Of a stretch of DNA of 64,000 bases, positions 27,084 through 34,998 are shown piece by piece. Source of the stretch: Hyphomicrobiales bacterium (GTDB taxonomy: Bacteria; Pseudomonadota; Alphaproteobacteria; Rhizobiales; Rhizobiaceae). The notes under the pieces are model-generated. The model was not told the origin of the DNA, searched no databases, and saw nothing but the letters and a program-made list of their open reading frames with translations. Made by a program: the position numbers and the translations under genes. Each line of letters opens with the position of its first letter. Positions within the stretch are counted from its first letter, which is position 1. The DNA lies in the NCBI GenBank assembly GCA_900473745.1, contig UCMW01000011.1, positions 1-64,000 on the forward strand, written 5' to 3'.

Positions 27084-27237
27084 TCCTCCTCTGGCCTGCC
27101 GGCCATCTCCCCCACGGGGGGGAGAACATTCGGGGCTTGCGTCCAGCTCGGCCGGAAAAACGTAGGACTGTGTTGCCCGCCAAGGGTGGGGCAGAATCAA
27201 GCCCCTCCCCTTGTGAGGAGGGTTCGGGAGCGGACCT
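27084..27237. repeat. Rhizobial intergenic palindromic repeat (RIME-like), two hairpins
   Basis: The sequence contains CTGGCCTGCCGGCCATCTCC followed by a TCTCCCCC/GGGGGAGA stem (27106-27125). A second CCCTCC/GGAGGG stem (27203-27222) lies in a segment resembling the other half of the common repeat. Very similar units recur between genes in Rhizobium and Sinorhizobium genomes (RIME-type elements, from memory). Only one copy was noticed in this window, so the identification rests on resemblance. Confidence 0.55.
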
Positions 27238-27246
27238 TCTGCGCAA

Positions 27247-27486
27247 TTAGGCCGCGTTGAGATCTGCCGTTTCGCCGAAGGCGATGATCAGTTTGGGGCT
27301 GGTCATGTCGCCGCTTTCCTCGTCGACCTGGATCGAATAGGCGGCCACGCCGAGGTGGCGGGTCGACATGGCGGTGGCGATCTTTTCGGCGGAGGCGGCG
27401 CTGGATGCCTGGCGCATTTCGCCGGGCACGATATTGCCGCGGTTCTTCTTGAAGGGAAGGACGATGAATTTTTCGGAGAGGGACAT
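27247..27486 (-). CDS. Small conserved-looking protein, function unknown
   Basis: A 79-residue cytosolic protein beginning MSLSEKFIVLPFKKNRG and ending FGETADLNAA. It has alternating hydrophobic/charged segments, no cysteines and no membrane helix. I chose the start at 27486 because upstream codons are Arg-rich and the downstream part has normal composition. I do not recognise a family, though the start resembles short rhizobial hypothetical proteins. It sits between the repeat and the DUF2155 gene. Confidence 0.6.
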   Translation of the reverse strand: MSLSEKFIVLPFKKNRGNIVPGEMRQASSAASAEKIATAMSTRHLGVAAYSIQVDEESGDMTSPKLIIAFGETADLNAA

Positions 27487-27626
27487 GAAGTGAACTCCTG
27501 TTCGTTCTCTTCTTGTTCTCAATTGGCGGCGATGTCAATCGGCAAGCGTCGCGCGGTGGACACGTGGTGTCGGCGGTTTTCGACAGCGCAAGCAAGCGAG
27601 ACAATCCGCTAACGGGTCACCTGGCC

Positions 27627-28352
27627 TCAGTAGAGGCCCACGCCGCCCGGTGGGGCGACAGGCGCCGGGGGCACGAGCACCTGATCCTGAGGCACGGGAT
27701 TGCCGTCCAGCGGGAACTCGGCCGGCGGCTCGGTGCCGCCATAGGCGTCATTGGGCACTTCCACCGGCGCATCGAGCGGCGGCAGGGCGGCCTGATTGGG
27801 ATCGTCGCCCGGGACGGTTGCCAGCGACGGATCCGCAGCGGTCGGGACCGGCTGGGCCGGATCCGCGGTCGTGGCAGGCGCTGCCGTCTCGGCGGGCTTG
27901 TTCGGCTCGGGGGCGGGCTTGGCGACGGCTTCGACGCCAGGCGGGGCCGGAACTTCGGAGCTTGCCTTGCAGCCGGTCAGCCAGACGTCATAGATCGGGT
28001 GTTCGACGGCATTGAGTGCCGGGCTGTCGGCGAACATCCAGCCGGAGAAGATGCGACGGATCTTGCGGTCGAGCGTGATCTCGTCGACCTCGATGAAGGC
28101 GTCGATCTTCTGGGCTTCGGTCTCGTCGCGCGAATAGCAGATCTTCGGCGTCACCTGAAGGGCGCCGAACTGCACGGTTTCGTTGACATAGACGTCGAAG
28201 GTGGTGATGCGGCCGGTGATCTTGTCGATGCCGGCAAATTCCGCGACGGGGTTTTCGAGGCGGGCGGCATCAGCCTTGCCGGCGAGACCGAGCGATGCCG
28301 CGGTGGCAAGCCCGACAACCGGTATGGCCCATGCCCATGCACTCAATTTCAT
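27627..28352 (-). CDS. Exported DUF2155-domain protein
   Basis: A 241-residue protein with a signal peptide (about 1-23, ending AGKADA). The following 110 residues carry the DUF2155 pattern: FAGIDKITGRITTFDVYVN, LQVTPKICYSR, DEITLDRKIRRIFSGWMFA, and VWLTGCK with a conserved cysteine. The C-terminal 100 residues are a low-complexity Pro/Ala-rich tail, probably disordered. DUF2155 has no established function; in many alphaproteobacteria it lies between aat and the NDUFA12-like gene, as here apart from the inserted block. Start 28352 (MKLSAW) gives the better signal peptide than 28370. Confidence 0.85.
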   Translation of the reverse strand: MKLSAWAWAIPVVGLATAASLGLAGKADAARLENPVAEFAGIDKITGRITTFDVYVNETVQFGALQVTPKICYSRDETEAQKIDAFIEVDEITLDRKIRRIFSGWMFADSPALNAVEHPIYDVWLTGCKASSEVPAPPGVEAVAKPAPEPNKPAETAAPATTADPAQPVPTAADPSLATVPGDDPNQAALPPLDAPVEVPNDAYGGTEPPAEFPLDGNPVPQDQVLVPPAPVAPPGGVGLY

Positions 28353-28409
28353 CGTCCCGCTCGCTTTCAAAGATCAACTGGCCCAATCGACCGGAGGCCA
28401 GATACAAGA

Positions 28410-28431
28410 AGGGCCTCACAGAAGAGGCCCT
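28410..28431 (-). terminator. Intrinsic terminator after the NDUFA12-like gene
   Basis: A perfect 8-bp stem, AGGGCCTC/GAGGCCCT with a 6-base loop, followed on the minus strand by TCTTGT. It lies 28 bases after the stop at 28459. The T-run is short, so termination may be partial, allowing read-through into the DUF2155 gene downstream. Confidence 0.65.
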
Positions 28432-28458
28432 AATGCCGGAATATGGCCAAATCGGGTA

Positions 28459-28857
28459 TCAGCCGCCCGGCGTCCAGGCATCATAGTCGCCGGTGACGCG
28501 CGGACGCTCGCCGGCAGCTGAGATCGAACCCTGCGGGCGATAGGCGGCAGCCGTGCCGGTCTGGTTCGGGCGGTGCGCCTTTTCCCATTCGCGCGGCTTG
28601 TAGTCTTCCTTCGAAGGCGGTGTATCCGTGCGGTAATGCATCCAGCCATGCCAGCCCGACGCAATCTTGGAGGCTTCGGCATAACCGTTGTAGATCACCC
28701 AACGCTTCGGCTGGCCCCAGCTCGTCATCGGGCCTTCGTAATAGACATTGCCGAATTCGTCTTCGCCGACGCGCTTGCCGTGACGCCAGGTGAAGAAACG
28801 CGTGCCCATGGTCTGGCCGTTCCACCAGGTGAAGATCTGCAAGAGGAGCTGCTTCAT
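28459..28857 (-). CDS. NADH:ubiquinone oxidoreductase accessory subunit, NDUFA12 (17.2 kDa) family
   Basis: A 132-residue protein of the NDUFA12/B17.2 family: QIFTWWNGQTMGTRFFTWRHG, GRRYYEG-type FGNVYYEG, RWVIYNGYAEASKIASGWHGWMHY, and PPSKEDYKPREWEKAHRPN. This supernumerary subunit of respiratory complex I occurs in mitochondria and in alphaproteobacteria, and is a good taxonomic marker here. It would sit at the peripheral arm on the cytoplasmic side. It is encoded away from the main nuo operon, as is usual. Confidence 0.95.
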   Translation of the reverse strand: MKQLLLQIFTWWNGQTMGTRFFTWRHGKRVGEDEFGNVYYEGPMTSWGQPKRWVIYNGYAEASKIASGWHGWMHYRTDTPPSKEDYKPREWEKAHRPNQTGTAAAYRPQGSISAAGERPRVTGDYDAWTPGG

Positions 28858-28965
28858 GTCGTATCCTTGGGCAATTAACGCTGGCCGCAGGACGGCCTTG
28901 TCGAACCTGTCTCGCTTATGCCGCCTCGCCTTCGGCTTGTCCAGTGATTCCCCGTCGCACCCCCC

Positions 28966-29433
28966 TCATTTCAGCTTCATCTTGAAGCCGATATGGGAGG
29001 GGCTGAAGCCGAGCCGCTCGTAAAAGCGGTGGGCATCCTTGCGTACCGCATTCGAGGTGAGCTGGACGAGGCGCATGCCGCTTTCACGGGCCTTGTCGAT
29101 GGCGAAATTGATCATCGCGGCACCGATGCCCCTGCCCCGGATGTCGGCCCGTGCCTGCACGGCCTCGATGATCAGGGAGGAAGACCCGCGTGCGGTCAGC
29201 GTAGTCGTCACCATGGTCTGGAAGGTGCCGACGACTTCGCCGCTGAGTTCCGCGACATAGAGGATCTCGTTTGGTGATGCAGCGATCCTGGTGAACGCAG
29301 CGCGGTAATTCAGTAAAGCCTGAGGGTCTGTCGTGTCGCCATGGCCGCCCAGCGGATCGTCGGCGAAGAGGGCCACGATCGCCTCCAGATCATCTTCGGT
29401 GGCTTCCCGGATCGTTACTGATTGCACTTGCAT
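28966..29433 (-). CDS. GNAT-family N-acetyltransferase
   Basis: A 155-residue single-domain acetyltransferase. It starts VTIREATEDDLEAIVALF, has the acetyl-CoA loop RADIRGRGIGAAMI (residues about 95-110) and ends with the motif-B region SNAVRKDAHRFYERLGF. The close similarity of this last segment to PhnO/ElaA-like small GNATs suggests a small-molecule or amino-terminal substrate, but none can be named. It is divergent from the small exported-protein gene at 29491. Confidence 0.85.
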   Translation of the reverse strand: MQVQSVTIREATEDDLEAIVALFADDPLGGHGDTTDPQALLNYRAAFTRIAASPNEILYVAELSGEVVGTFQTMVTTTLTARGSSSLIIEAVQARADIRGRGIGAAMINFAIDKARESGMRLVQLTSNAVRKDAHRFYERLGFSPSHIGFKMKLK

Positions 29434-29490
29434 GCCTACCCTGCCCTTGCGCTAGTCTGGCCTTCCATAGCGATCTCGGGGGGCGTCTTG

Positions 29491-29925
29491 ATGACAGGCA
29501 TGCGACGACTGGTGACAATTCTGTGCATAACCCTTTCAGCCGCGGCGACTGGAGCTCAGGACGGCGGGCGCAAGGCGATCGCCTATGTGCAGGCGCCGGA
29601 GATGAGCTCGGGGCTCTGTGTGGAAAAGGATACGGCCAGCGCTATCGACTGCGCCGTCAAGCAATGCATCGAGGGCGGCGGGACGATCGAGGATTGCCAG
29701 GTGAATGCTACCTGTTCTCCCGGCGGTTTCAGCGTCGATATCTTGATGATGGCCGATGGCGGGCCGCATTGGCACCAGTTTTCCTGCGGCTGGCAGGCGA
29801 GAGAACTCGCCCTGAAGGCCGCCGAACTCGCCTGCAGCAATGCCAAGGACAACGGCCTGATCGAATGCACGGCGGTGCAGTTGATCGACGAGGACGGCAC
29901 GGTCGTGGAGCCGCCCTTCAATTGA
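29491..29925 (+). CDS. Small exported cysteine-rich protein, function unknown
   Basis: A 144-residue protein with a signal peptide (about 1-22) and at least eight cysteines in the mature part (GLCVEKD, IDCAVKQCI, EDCQVNATC, FSCGW, ELACSNA, IECTAV). These imply several disulfides in the periplasm. I do not recognise the family; the spacing is vaguely like DUF4189-type repeats. The ATG at 29491 follows GGGGG by 7 bases, and upstream codons overlap the promoter region of the divergent GNAT gene. A terminator follows at 29946. Confidence 0.75.
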   Translation: MTGMRRLVTILCITLSAAATGAQDGGRKAIAYVQAPEMSSGLCVEKDTASAIDCAVKQCIEGGGTIEDCQVNATCSPGGFSVDILMMADGGPHWHQFSCGWQARELALKAAELACSNAKDNGLIECTAVQLIDEDGTVVEPPFN

Positions 29926-29945
29926 GGGAAAAGCCGCAAATAAAG

Positions 29946-29969
29946 AAGCCGCTCACTTGAGCGGCTTTT
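29946..29969 (+). terminator. Bidirectional intrinsic terminator
   Basis: AAGCCGCTC pairs perfectly with GAGCGGCTT around ACTT, with TTTT on the plus side and a TTCTTTATTT tail on the minus side. It ends the exported-protein message and also overlaps the last codons of the convergent GNAT gene, serving both. Confidence 0.88.
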
Positions 29970-30450
29970 CCATGATGAGCGCCTCGATCCCGCTGTCGGG
30001 ACCACCACAATTCTTGGTCCGGTCAACCTCGACGAAATCATGCGCCTCGTAGAAGGCGATCGCACCAGCGCTCTGTGGCTCGACTTCCAGGCGCAGGATT
30101 TCGGCATCGGGGAAGCAGGTCTCGATTTCGGCGAAGAGATCGCGGCCGATGCCCTGGCGCTGATGGTCGGGGTGGACGTAGAGCTGGTGCAGGATGGCCG
30201 TCTTGGTCAGCTTTTCCGACATGGCCGCAAAGGCCATGCCGCCGATCCGCTTGCCGTCGTCGGCGACGAGATATTCGCCACCCTTCAACTGGATGCGCCG
30301 CTTGATCTCGGCCGGCGAATGCCAGGCGGCGATCAGCTCGACGACCTTGGCCGGTCCGTAGAACCGGTCATAGGTCGCATGGAAACTCTGCATCAGCAGG
30401 GCGCGGAGCGGTTCGACATCCCTCTCGGTGGCCGTGCGGACGAAGAACAA
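29953..30450 (-). CDS. GNAT-family N-acetyltransferase downstream of gatB
   Basis: A 165-residue GNAT protein: FFVRTATERDVEPLRALL at the start, acetyl-CoA loop YVHPDHQRQGIGRDLF (about 100-115), then LEVEPQSAGAIAFYEAHDF. It starts with TTG at 30450, only 4 bases after the gatB stop, and its Shine-Dalgarno GAGGAG is formed by the last gatB codons, so translation is coupled. The substrate is unknown. Its stop codon lies inside the terminator stem. Confidence 0.86.
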   Translation of the reverse strand: MFFVRTATERDVEPLRALLMQSFHATYDRFYGPAKVVELIAAWHSPAEIKRRIQLKGGEYLVADDGKRIGGMAFAAMSEKLTKTAILHQLYVHPDHQRQGIGRDLFAEIETCFPDAEILRLEVEPQSAGAIAFYEAHDFVEVDRTKNCGGPDSGIEALIMEKPLK

Positions 30451-30454
30451 GCGC

Positions 30455-31960
30455 TTACTCCTCGACGATGCCGAGCTTGGCCTTGACCAGCGCCTGGACG
30501 GCCTGGGGGTTGGCCTTGCCGCCGGTTGCCTTCATCACCTGGCCGACGAACCAGCCGGCCAGTGTCGGCTTGGCGAGCACCTTGGCGACCTGGTCAGGGT
30601 TGGCGGCGATGATCTCATCGACGGCCTTTTCGATGGCGCCCGTGTCGGTCACCTGCTTCATGCCTCTGATATCGACGATTTCGGCCGGGTCGCCGCCCTC
30701 ATTCCAGACGATCTCGAAGAGGTCCTTGGCGATCTTGCCGGAGATGGTTTCGGCCTTGATCAGGTCGATGATGCCTCCAAGCTGGGCCGGCGAAACCGGA
30801 GTCTCTTCAATGGCTTTGCCGGCTTTGTTCAAGGCACCCAGCAGGTCGTTGATGACCCAGTTGGCCGCCGTCTTGCCGTCGCGGCCTTCGGCCACGGCTT
30901 CGAAGTAATCGGCAATCGCCTTTTCCGAAACGAGCACGGAGGCGTCGTAGACGGAGAGGCCGAGTTCGGCGACGAAACGGGCCTTCTTGTCGTCGGGCAG
31001 TTCCGGCAGATCCTTCTTGAGGTTCTGAACATAGGCGTCGTCGAATTCGAGCGGCAGCAGGTCCGGATCGGGGAAGTAGCGATAGTCATGCGCGTCTTCC
31101 TTCGAGCGCATCGAACGCGTCTCGCCCTTGCCCGGATCGAAGAGGCGCGTTTCCTGGTCGATGGTGCCGCCATCCTCGATGATCGCGATCTGGCGACGGG
31201 CTTCGTATTCGATGGCCTGGCCAATGAAGCGGATCGAGTTGACGTTCTTGATTTCGCAGCGCGTGCCGAACTCGCCGCCCGGCTTGCGCACGGAGACGTT
31301 GACGTCGGCACGCATCGAGCCTTCGTCCATGTTGCCGTCGCAAGTGCCGAGATAACGCACGATCGAACGCAGCTTGGTCATATAGGCCTTGGCTTCGTCG
31401 GACGAGCGCATGTCGGGCTTCGACACGATCTCCATCAGGGCGACGCCGGAACGGTTCAGGTCGACATAGGACATGGTCGGATGCTGGTCATGTATCGACT
31501 TCCCGGCATCCTGTTCCAGATGCAGGCGCTCGATGCCGATTTCGATGTCCTCGAAATTGCCCTGACGGTCGGGGCCGAGCGAGATCACGATCTTGCCTTC
31601 ACCGACGATCGGATCCTTGAACTGCGAGATCTGGTAGCCCTGCGGCAGGTCCGGATAGAAATAGTTCTTACGGTCGAAGATCGAACGCTTGTTGATCTGG
31701 GCCTTGAGCCCAAGACCGGTGCGCACGGCCTGGGCGACGCATTCCTCGTTGATGACGGGCAGCATGCCGGGCATGGCGGCATCGACGAGCGAGACGTTGG
31801 AATTCGGCGCATTGCCGAAGACGGTCGAGGCGCCGGAAAACAGCTTGGAATTCGACAGCACCTGGGCATGGACTTCCATGCCGATGATGACTTCCCAGTC
31901 ACCGGTGGCACCGGGAATGAAGCGTTTCGGATCGGGCGTGCGGGTGTCTACCAAGGTCAT
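30455..31960 (-). CDS. gatB: Aspartyl/glutamyl-tRNA amidotransferase subunit B
   Basis: A 501-residue kinase/tRNA-binding subunit of GatCAB. It phosphorylates Glu or Asp on misacylated tRNA and converts it to Gln- or Asn-tRNA with ammonia from GatA. Features are [23 protein letters not shown] at the start, the [14 protein letters not shown] and [17 protein letters not shown] regions, and the C-terminal YqeY-like tail domain (about 355-500). gatA and gatC are encoded about 3 kb away on the same strand rather than adjacent. The presence of GatCAB implies that this organism makes Gln-tRNA (and perhaps Asn-tRNA) indirectly. Confidence 0.96.
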   Translation of the reverse strand: MTLVDTRTPDPKRFIPGATGDWEVIIGMEVHAQVLSNSKLFSGASTVFGNAPNSNVSLVDAAMPGMLPVINEECVAQAVRTGLGLKAQINKRSIFDRKNYFYPDLPQGYQISQFKDPIVGEGKIVISLGPDRQGNFEDIEIGIERLHLEQDAGKSIHDQHPTMSYVDLNRSGVALMEIVSKPDMRSSDEAKAYMTKLRSIVRYLGTCDGNMDEGSMRADVNVSVRKPGGEFGTRCEIKNVNSIRFIGQAIEYEARRQIAIIEDGGTIDQETRLFDPGKGETRSMRSKEDAHDYRYFPDPDLLPLEFDDAYVQNLKKDLPELPDDKKARFVAELGLSVYDASVLVSEKAIADYFEAVAEGRDGKTAANWVINDLLGALNKAGKAIEETPVSPAQLGGIIDLIKAETISGKIAKDLFEIVWNEGGDPAEIVDIRGMKQVTDTGAIEKAVDEIIAANPDQVAKVLAKPTLAGWFVGQVMKATGGKANPQAVQALVKAKLGIVEE

Positions 31961-32097
31961 CGGATGCTCGTGTCATGCGTGGACGTGTTGTCTGGTGAGG
32001 TAGAGCAATTGGGCCGAAGGTGCAAGGCTTCAGGGGGCGCACCGACCGGCGCTTACCCATGGGAAAGGCTTAAGTAAAACCGGTTACTTTGCCCGCC

Positions 32098-32430
32098 ATG
32101 ACTTTCGACACACCTCTCACCTTCGCTGCGCTCTTTGCTCTCTGGAACATCATCGTCTTCTGCGTCTACGCCTATGACAAGCAGGCGGCTCGCGAGGGTG
32201 CCTGGCGCGTGCGAGAGGATACATTGATCTTCCTTGCCATCGCCTTAGGCGGCATTGGCGCCTTTGCCTGCCAGAAGTGGCTGCGGCACAAGACGAAGAA
32301 GGGTGTCTTCCCCGTCCTGCTCCCGGTCATGGCAACACTGCAAGGTCTTCTCGCTCTGACCGTAATCCTTTTCCCCGGCACAGTGCTGGAGGCTCTGGGC
32401 AGCGTCCTAAAACTCATCCAGAGCGCTTAG
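32098..32430 (+). CDS. DUF1294-family small membrane protein
   Basis: A 110-residue membrane protein with three predicted segments (about 8-27, 44-62 and 76-100). It carries the DUF1294 hallmark FCVYAYDKQAARE close to the first helix and GGIGAFACQKWLRHKTKK between the next two. The function of the family is unknown; members are often fused to a cold-shock domain, which is absent here. It converges with and overlaps the next GNAT gene by 4 bases. Confidence 0.85.
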   Translation: MTFDTPLTFAALFALWNIIVFCVYAYDKQAAREGAWRVREDTLIFLAIALGGIGAFACQKWLRHKTKKGVFPVLLPVMATLQGLLALTVILFPGTVLEALGSVLKLIQSA

Positions 32431-32936
32431 AACTCTTGGCCATAGCCGGTCGCGCCTTCCTCCGACAGCAACTTGGAAAGACCGACCGACTGGACGTCGC
32501 GATCGAGTTTCGGATTGTAGGTGACGGTGAGCCAGTTCACCGCATAGCCCTTCTTTTCGAAAAAATTCAGCGCATCACCATTCATTGCATGTGTCTGCAG
32601 GCGGGCGAGTGAGAAACCCTGCGCCCGCATCTCGTCTTCCAGGGCGGCTAGGAGTGCGGTGCCCAGGCCCTGGCCTTCGTAATCCGGGTCGATCCAGAAA
32701 TCGGAGATGATTTCGTCCATGTCCTCGCGGGCAGCCCAGCCGGCGATCAACCCCGACTTCTCGACGATCGTGATCGTGATCCAGCCGTCCTCAGTGAAGC
32801 GGGCAAAGGCATCCCGCGCGTTGGCAGCCATGTCCGCCGCCTCGCCGACAGACGACATCGCCTTGCGCCAGGCGCGCAAGCCGACCACCGTCAGGTATTC
32901 CGCATCGTCCTGTCGAGCCTTTCGGACCGTGACCAT
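32427..32936 (-). CDS. GNAT-family N-acetyltransferase (paralogue of 34513-34998)
   Basis: A 169-residue GNAT protein with ISDFWIDPDYEGQGLGTALL as the acetyl-CoA site, LQTHAMNGDALNFFEKKGY as motif B, and AGWAAREDMDEII before it. The same order and wording recur in the GNAT after gatA ([38 protein letters not shown]), so the two are paralogues. The start is ambiguous between GTG 32942 and ATG 32936; GAGG before the ATG favours the latter. No substrate can be proposed. Confidence 0.85.
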   Translation of the reverse strand: MVTVRKARQDDAEYLTVVGLRAWRKAMSSVGEAADMAANARDAFARFTEDGWITITIVEKSGLIAGWAAREDMDEIISDFWIDPDYEGQGLGTALLAALEDEMRAQGFSLARLQTHAMNGDALNFFEKKGYAVNWLTVTYNPKLDRDVQSVGLSKLLSEEGATGYGQEF

Positions 32937-33031
32937 CCTCACCTCATCGTTACCGGCAGTAAATCACCGACCGCGATTCTTGACCAGAGTATCGTCTGGG
33001 CCGGAATGGACGGCTCGGGGGCGTCATGTTA

Positions 33032-33169
33032 GGGCAGGCTTGTCCAAAGGAGTTTTGATGTTCGGTTCGTCCGAGACCCGGTAAGGGCCCTGCCCGCGCT
33101 CCGTCAAGGGATCCACCGGCCAGGGCCAGAAAACGAAGCCCCGACGCCCACGGCGCCGGACCCGTTTTC
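33032..33169 (+). promoter_or_regulatory. Structured leader with an 8-codon ORF before yjhX
   Basis: AAAGGAG (33046-33052) precedes an ATG at 33058 that opens an 8-codon frame, MFGSSETR, stopping at TAA 33082-33084. The frame is embedded in an RNA-like structure: GGGCAGG (33032-33038) can pair with CCTGCCC (33089-33095), enclosing TCGG/CCGA, and a second long inverted repeat runs from GAAAACG near 33128 to CGTTTTC near 33169. A strong Shine-Dalgarno on such a short frame suggests a leader peptide controlling a downstream gene, or a small RNA. I cannot match it to a named family with confidence. Confidence 0.4.
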
Positions 33170-33208
33170 ATGCGCGCGAGCATGCGCGCCATCTCCGGAC
33201 TTCATTCC

Positions 33209-33466
33209 ATGGACATTTCACGCTCGGATCAGCGTATCCTTCATCTCACGGCCCAAGGCGGCTGGATCGAACTCCACCGCGATGACAGACGCAAGATCGA
33301 GAAGGCCTTGTGCTTCTCCCGCGACGGCTGGCTCTATCCCGGCTTTGATATCGAACTCTTCCGGCGGCTGAAACGCCTGAAGGCGATCAGTTCAAGAGAG
33401 GGCAAGCCTTATCGGATTACCGAACGGGGCTTGAGGCTCGTCAGGGCTGAGCTCGACAATCGTTAA
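33209..33466 (+). CDS. yjhX: YjhX-family (UPF0386) toxin-like protein
   Basis: An 85-residue protein matching E. coli YjhX along its whole length: ISRSDQRILHLTAQGGWIELH, CFSRDGWLYPGFDIELFRRLKR, and the tail GKPYRITERGLRLVRAELDNR. YjhX is described as a putative toxin paired with the acetyltransferase YjhQ; the mechanism is not well established. No YjhQ-like antitoxin is adjacent, although GNAT genes lie on both sides on the other strand. I chose ATG 33209 because this is where the family similarity begins. It is preceded by the structured leader at 33032-33169. Confidence 0.85.
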   Translation: MDISRSDQRILHLTAQGGWIELHRDDRRKIEKALCFSRDGWLYPGFDIELFRRLKRLKAISSREGKPYRITERGLRLVRAELDNR

Positions 33467-33549
33467 GGTCCAACTCCGTTACACCTGAAAAGGAAAATCC
33501 ACCTCCCGAAACACGAGCGAAGCCTCTTTTTGTTGAACAGACGGACCGA

Positions 33550-33576
33550 CCGTCGGCCGGCCATGTCGGCCGACGG
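33550..33576. repeat. Perfect 10-bp inverted repeat
   Basis: CCGTCGGCCG and CGGCCGACGG are separated by 7 bases, 39 bases before the ATG of the next gene. It could be an operator or an mRNA hairpin. Two partial copies of the half-site (ACGGACCGACCG) adjoin it on the left. Confidence 0.6.
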
Positions 33577-33614
33577 ATTCGCACATGATTCGGCAAGGAT
33601 ATGGAGAGTTTCGA

Positions 33615-34376
33615 ATGTGTTGGAATGGAACGGCTTCGACGACACTGGCCGTCGCGGGCATAGCGACCACAGCCTACGCGGCTTGGAAAGGGGAGAAGCC
33701 CGTTCTTTGGGTGCCGCTGGCCTATTTTTCGCTGATGGAGGCACTGCAGGCTTTCAGCTACTCCGTCATCAACAGATGCGACCTTCCATCGAACCAGATT
33801 GCCACCATGCTGGGCTATCTGCACATCTCCTTCCAACCATTCTTCATCAATGCAGTGGCGATGTATTTTATCCCGCAGGCGGTGCGGAGCAAGATCCAGC
33901 TTCCCGTCTACGGCGCCTGCTTCGGCTCTTCGGTCTTCATGATGTTTCAGCTCTACCCATTCACATGGGCCGGCCAATGCGACCCGTCGTCATGGCTGTG
34001 TGCGTTGAGGCTGTGCTCGGTGAGCGGCGACTGGCATATCGCCTGGGACCTGCCGATCAATGGCCTGGGCGGCTCACTTTTCCATGGCTTCCCAACCTAT
34101 GCGATCACCGCTTTCATCATTCCGCTTCTCTATGGATCGTGGCGCTTTACCGCCTATCAGTGGCTGGTGGGACCGTTCCTTGCACGTCTGACCACGACCA
34201 ACATGAATGAAGTTCCGGCCATCTGGTGCCTGTTTTCGATCGGACTTCTGGTCGTGGTGATCAAGTCGCCCCTGCGGACTTACCTTCACGTCGACGCCTG
34301 GCTCCTGTGGCCGAAGACATGGCGCCGGGATGAATCGGAGAGTGTCGCGGTGGCAAACCCCGCCGTTCTGAAATGA
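33615..34376 (+). CDS. DUF5765-type integral membrane protein
   Basis: A 253-residue membrane protein with about seven predicted segments. It starts MCWNGTASTTLAVAGIATTAYAAW and contains LAYFSLMEALQAFSYSVINRC, GYLHISFQPFFINAVAMYF and a C-terminal LLVVVIKSPLRTYLHV. The DUF5765 label is from memory of very similar sequences; the function is unknown. Several His and Cys residues near membrane edges (RLCSVSGDWHIAWD) could bind a metal or cofactor, but that is only a suggestion. ATG 33615 is chosen as the family start; upstream codons run into the inverted repeat. Confidence 0.75.
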   Translation: MCWNGTASTTLAVAGIATTAYAAWKGEKPVLWVPLAYFSLMEALQAFSYSVINRCDLPSNQIATMLGYLHISFQPFFINAVAMYFIPQAVRSKIQLPVYGACFGSSVFMMFQLYPFTWAGQCDPSSWLCALRLCSVSGDWHIAWDLPINGLGGSLFHGFPTYAITAFIIPLLYGSWRFTAYQWLVGPFLARLTTTNMNEVPAIWCLFSIGLLVVVIKSPLRTYLHVDAWLLWPKTWRRDESESVAVANPAVLK

Positions 34377-34512
34377 CGCCATTGGCCCCGGTCTCGATGA
34401 TGCATGACCGTATGGACCAACAAATCACAGCGGTCCGCCGATCGGTATCGACTCTGGGGCCATCATCCGCCGGAGCATGAACGGCCGACATTCGCTCTGG
34501 CGGCCCGGGCCG

Positions 34513-34998
34513 CTAGAGCACCTGCTGCATCTTCACCTTTTCGACCATCATGCCCATGGAAGGGGAATGCTGCATGCCGCGCCAGACGATGGAAAAACCG
34601 AGGTCCTGGTAGAGCCGGATGGCGCCTTCGTTTGCGGCGTGCGTGTCGATCCTTGCTCGCTTCAGGCCTTCCGAGCGCATCTCACTGACGAGTTTCGAGA
34701 TCAGGGCGGAACCTATGCCGAGACCCTGATGGGCAGGGCTGACCCATAGATCGGAGATATAGTCACGCGCGCCTTCTCGAGCTGTCCATCCGGCGATCTC
34801 GTCCCCAAGTTCGCCGAGCGTGATCAAGCTGAAATGCTCCTGGGCAAAGCGGCGGAAGCTCAGGCGGATCTTGACCATCATGTCGACGCCGTAGGCATTG
34901 AGCACCGGATTGGCCGCCCAGGCATCGAAACCGACGCGGCCGACGCTATCAGCATCGGCCGCGATCATGTCCCTGATGACGAAGTCCTTTACCACCAC
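34513..34998 (-). CDS. GNAT-family N-acetyltransferase overlapping gatA
   Basis: A 161-residue GNAT: the acetyl-CoA loop is in [20 protein letters not shown] and motif B in [19 protein letters not shown]. It begins with GTG at 34998, ten bases inside the end of gatA, so the two genes are translationally linked; no clear Shine-Dalgarno precedes it, consistent with coupling. It is a paralogue of the protein at 32427-32936. The substrate is unknown. Confidence 0.85.
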   Translation of the reverse strand: MVVKDFVIRDMIAADADSVGRVGFDAWAANPVLNAYGVDMMVKIRLSFRRFAQEHFSLITLGELGDEIAGWTAREGARDYISDLWVSPAHQGLGIGSALISKLVSEMRSEGLKRARIDTHAANEGAIRLYQDLGFSIVWRGMQHSPSMGMMVEKVKMQQVL

